Below the pieces are notes generated by a model that worked only from the letters and a program-made list of their open reading frames with translations, searched no databases and was not told the origin of the DNA. This document shows positions 60,398 through 64,000 of a DNA stretch of 64,000 nucleotides, piece by piece. Numbering within the stretch: position 1 is the first letter of the stretch; each line of letters begins with the position of its first letter. Source of the DNA: Rhizobium sp. RCAM05350 (GTDB lineage: Bacteria > Pseudomonadota > Alphaproteobacteria > Rhizobiales > Rhizobiaceae). Made by a program: the position numbers and the translations under genes. The stretch spans positions 2,046,001 to 2,110,000 of the forward strand of contig CP087974.1 of NCBI GenBank assembly GCA_024426085.1, in the 5' to 3' direction.

Positions 60398-61528
60398 ATG
60401 CGAGATGAGACTTCTCTAAGGCCGGTTCTGCATCCTGTGGAACCACTCTTTGTCACCGAGAATGCCAGCATTTTAGATGCGATCCGCATCATTGATGCCG
60501 GCGCTCAGCAAATCACAATCGCCGTCGATGACAAAAGGCGACTGCTCAGGGGTAATAACCGACGGCGACGTTCGGCGAGCCATTATGCGGGGCGTCGACC
60601 TGACAGGCCCCGCCTCGCAAATCCTGAACCCCAAGCCGAAGGTGTGCAAAGCGTCGGCAACTTTTGAGGAAATAGCAAGAACTCTGCTCAACCAGGATAG
60701 AATTACCCGATTGCCCGTCGTCGATGATCTCGGATGCGTCGTCGGACTTTATCGCACAGAAGACCTTGTTGCCAATCCATTCCATCATGACATCCCAGTC
60801 GTGCTCATGGCGGGTGGCCTGGGAACTCGCCTGCGCCCCTTTACCGACACCCTCCCCAAACCGATGATCGACGTCGGTGGACGACCAATTCTCGAGCACA
60901 TCATCCGGCGTTTTATAAGCCAGGGATTCAAGAAATTTTATATTTCCGTTAACTACATGTCTCATGTCATCAAGGATTATTTTGCTGGCGGTGAGGCGTT
61001 CGGTGCGCAAATCACATACATCGAGGAAACGGAACGCCTGGGAACTGCTGGCAGCCTTCGCCTCCTTCCAAAGGATATGCAGGGGCCCTTTCATCGTCAT
61101 GAATGGCGATCTTCTGACGGCAGCAAATTTCATGGCAATTGCAGACTACCACCTTGAAACCGGTGCCGAGGCAACCATGTGTCTGCGGGAATATACCGTT
61201 CAGGTGCCTTATGGCGTAGTCGCACAATCAGACGGGCGATTTATCGGGATGGAAGAAAAACCGATGCATCGGCACTACGTGAATAGCGGTATTTATGTAC
61301 TCGACACATCGATTTTGGATTTGCTACCCGAAAGCGGGTATTTTGATATGCCGTCTCTCTTCGACAACCTGATGCAGAAGGATCCAGAGCGCCGCTGCCG
61401 TGTTTCCTCTACGGGAATATTGGTGCGACATCGGTCAAATTGCGGACCTGGAACGCGCGACGAGAAGTAGCAAAGATAGCGATTGGTTAGTCGAAATGCA
61501 GCATTTCAGCGCGATGCACCACTTCTAG
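60398..61528 (+). CDS. CBS-domain sugar-phosphate nucleotidyltransferase (three frameshifts)
   Basis: About 377 codons from ATG 60398. Residues 1-125 are a CBS pair: ASILDAIRIIDAGAQQITIAVDD, GVITDGDVRRAIMRG and TRLPVVDDLGCVVGLY. From about 130 a nucleotidyltransferase: VVLMAGGLGTRLRPFTDTLPKPM (shown to RPFTD), GRPILEHIIRRFISQG, RLGTAGSLRLL and, after a break near 61085, FIVMNGDLLTA, VPYGVV and NSGIYVLD. A last break near 61400 gives REYWCDIGQIADLERA and a stop at 61528. The other break is near 60545. Relatives such as PtmE make GDP- or other NDP-amino sugars for nonulosonate-type glycans; the sugar here is not known. Confidence 0.82.
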
Positions 61529-61605
61529 CGTATATCAAGATGCACCACAGAATAGCATGACTGCACCTCGATCAATGCCACCAAATAAAAGGTAACAAAA
61601 GAAGA

Positions 61606-64000
61606 ATGCGTTCTTTGAAAGAAGTAATTAATTACGCGGGAAAAATAGAACGAAACCTCTCTCACGTAACTCTTTATTCCCTATTGCGAATTTTTGGCCC
61701 AAATTTCACCCATAAATACTTTATTTATTCTCCAATAGTACGACATACCAAAGCACGCATACTATGGCTCCACGAGCAAATCGCGTCTCGCTTTGGCCAA
61801 GAGGCGGCAAATCGCTTTGTAATCAACTATCTGTCGGCAAGGCCAAGAGCCCTAGACTATGGCATCACCTTGATCGCCACAGGTACGCGTCGCCCCTGAT
61901 ATCGAAACGTTATCTGCGTCGATGCCCACTATCTCCGCCACGGCCAAAAAAGACACGGATAGATCCATCGCGCTGGTTTCTGCGCTTCTTGAGCGAGGCG
62001 ATATCGAGCTGGCCCTTAAGGTCGTCGCCGACTTCGGGGAGAATAACCGCACAGCTTCTCTTGTGGACTGGACATCGCTCGTTCGTTCGCTTACCCCCAG
62101 GCCTCTGTATGAGACCGCCTCGCCCGGAGCCCCCAATCAGCAGGGGCCATGCAACCGGAATCATGCAAGAGCCGCCTAATCGTGATGGATGGGAAACTTT
62201 CACCAGCCGCAATCAAGAGCCTTGCCTTAGGGGCGGAGAAAATTACGCTTCTCCAATATGGCGATCTTTATGGTAAAATCGATCTTGAAGCGGTTCAGGC
62301 GGTGCTACCTGGCCTCCAGATTGAGATCGAACATGGCCGTTCACGCATCGACCGCTTCCAACAACAGTATTTCGATATCCACCGGAAAACACTCGAGGCT
62401 GCTGAGACCTTGATTGATGGCTTCATCAAAGGAACACCATGGATCGAGACACTCGTCCCCTGGCATACCGGACTTAGACAAAGACCTTATACTAGAGGTT
62501 AGTGATAAACTGTTTTTCAAGGCACTGCGCGTTGAGGCAATCTATCGCGCCGTACTTGATCCGACCTTTGACAGTGTCATTGTGTCTTTCGGCAGAAAGC
62601 TTCGAGTTGTTTCGCTTCTTTTTCTCCGGGCCGGAACTTTGGCAAAATCCGCGCATCAAGGGATGTTGCCGGACACAATCGATTACGACCGCGACCAAAT
62701 TCGCCTCTCGCATTGCAGATATGCAGCGCCGCATGACTGTCGGAAGCCGGGACCCAATTCTCGGAAAAATTGCCGCATTGGAAGAGTCGTTTGAAATCGA
62801 CCGAGCAAACTCACCTCCTGCAGTGGTCGAGAGCTATTTGACTTCCTCTGCCGCCCTCAAAAAGCGCTACTGAGAACCGTTTAACCGACCGTAAACGCAT
62901 CGCGTTTGTCGCACATGAATCTCGCGCCTATTTAGGAACGTCCGCACAAATGGGGATCCATTTAAACGGACGGTTTGATGTGGACATTCTGGCCCCGCAG
63001 GGCAAACCAGCCAACCTGCAAAAGGCCATTAAACATGCCCAAAAAGATGCTTCTCTAACCGGCGCACTAAAAAATGGCAGTCCCGCCTTGCTAAGCGTAG
63101 CCATGAAAGAACCAGGCAAAGCGATCACTAAGGAATTTTCCGACACCTTCTTGTTAGCGGTCGCCGACGCCACCAGGAAATTGTTCGAAACACATAAGGG
63201 TGACCTAAGCTTTAGGGCCGTCCTTGATTCTATGCTCACTGAAGGCCTCCCTGAGGCGATCCTGCACGTTCTTGGCAATGCCCGCGCAATTACCGCACAC
63301 CTCAAAGAGAACAAATATTCTGCGATTGCGATTTCACCGATCCGCTCACCTCGCAGCGCAATTTGCTACAATAGCTCGTTCCGTCGGCATCCCATCCATC
63401 GCCGTTGAGCCGCACTGCCTCAATGCAACCTATTGCCGCTATGGCACAGTATCCACCGATTATGCGGCCGTCTATTCCGACTACTTTGCGGAAGAATATG
63501 ATCGCTATTTCGGTATTCCGCGCGCTCGTTCCTATACATTTGGCTCACCACGTATCATGCGGCCCACTGGGTACAGCCCCCTCACCTCACGCAAGGAGGC
63601 GCGCAAGCTGAATCGGGCTACACGCCGGCGACCCACCGATTATTGCTTTTCCTACCCAACCGATGCCCGTGGAGCATATCTTGCCCGTTTGGCGAATGAT
63701 TATTCGTGGCGTTAAGGCCATAGATATGCCAGTGCGCGTCATTCTGAAAAGACATCCTGAAGAAGGTGCCGGTCACGTTGAGCGTTACCGCCAGATAATC
63801 GTGGAGGAAAATGCCCTCGATCTTTGCTATGTGGCGGACATCGATATTAAGGACTTGCTGATCGCAAGCGAGGTTGTTTTGAATTGCTATAGCGTAACGG
63901 CAATAGAGGCTGCAATACTGGAGCGGAATGTCGCAATTGTCAGCACTGGCGACATAGATTACCCAATGCCGTGGCATGAAATACTTGGGGTTCCATTTTG
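61606..64000 (+). CDS. Large GT-B/CDP-glycerol-transferase-like surface polymer protein (partial, many frameshifts)
   Basis: Starts at ATG 61606 in an AT-rich stretch and runs off the window. It is read through breaks near 61890, 62140, 62480, 62610, 62870, 63350 and 63715. N-terminus: LKEVINYAGKIERNLSHVTL, then a helical region. From about residue 430 a Rossmann-like half (RIAFVAHESRAYLGTSAQMG), SVGIPSIAVEPHCLNATYC and YAAVYSDYFAEEYDRYFGIP with TFGSPRI. The last visible part is a nucleotide-sugar-type half: VRVILKRHPEEGAGHVERY and LIASEVVLNCYSVTAIEAAIL. The pattern recalls CDP-glycerol/ribitol polymer transferases and other GT-B capsule enzymes. It may be one gene of over 790 codons or two genes. 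Confidence 0.55.

Overview
The window looks like a chromosomal stretch of a fast-growing rhizobium (Rhizobiaceae: Rhizobium/Agrobacterium/Neorhizobium group). The evidence is high GC with strong GC3 bias, a PodJ-type polar organelle gene with SEL1 repeats and a peptidoglycan-binding end, the ligase-associated helicase plus PdeM pair, a YitT pair beside an Rrf2 regulator, a RIME-like palindromic repeat, and alphaproteobacterial DUF families (DUF952, DUF6460, TIGR02186). The species cannot be fixed from the sequence alone.

Most genes longer than about 1 kb, including housekeeping genes such as pyrD, galE, mntH and the thiolase, are interrupted by one or more single-base frameshifts although both halves keep all their family motifs. 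I read this as indel errors in the assembly, not gene decay, and I annotate each such gene over its full extent with the approximate break points.

Layout. 1-2.2 kb (minus strand): CDP-glucose pathway (rfbG end, rfbF) and galE, the edge of a surface-sugar locus. 2.3-14.7 kb: aminotransferase, mscL, a symporter-sensor hybrid kinase with a convergent LuxR response regulator, DUF952-pyrD, a MATE exporter, a CAP lipoprotein, a TPR methyltransferase and a YitT protein. 14.9-20.1 kb: Rrf2/AhpD-like operon divergent from a second YitT gene, TetR divergent from VOC-NTF2 genes, an SRPBCC protein and a class III nucleotide cyclase. 20.3-25.4 kb: DNA repair group (ligase-associated helicase, PdeM, AlkD-like) followed by a DHFR-like protein and a stand-alone Lrp sensing domain. 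25.6-33.5 kb: ABC transporter, TauE/SafE-TIGR02186 pair and podJ. 33.7-39.7 kb: beta-oxidation operon (acyl-CoA dehydrogenase, thiolase, cupin, FadB-type enzyme) behind a perfect 12-bp-arm palindrome. 40.7-42.2 kb: an AT-rich island with one gene, a reverse transcriptase unlike group II intron maturases and a candidate antiphage (UG/DRT/Abi-type) enzyme. 43.9-53.5 kb: Tim44-like protein, mntH/mntR, EamA and Ca2+/H+ transporters, an S24-peptidase regulator, a nuclease-like secreted protein, TerB, a sterol desaturase and a periplasmic binding protein. 53.6-64 kb: a membrane glycosyltransferase with a type II secretion ATPase-like N-terminal domain, then a lower-GC surface-polysaccharide region (MaoC, GNAT, SGNH hydrolase, KpsC/S-like transferase, CBS-nucleotidyltransferase and a large GT-B-like protein cut by the window end).

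I saw no tRNA, rRNA, CRISPR array, insertion sequence or prophage. The strongest candidate for something new is the reverse transcriptase island. Second are the glycosyltransferase with the c-di-GMP-effector-like domain and the two strong palindromic operators.
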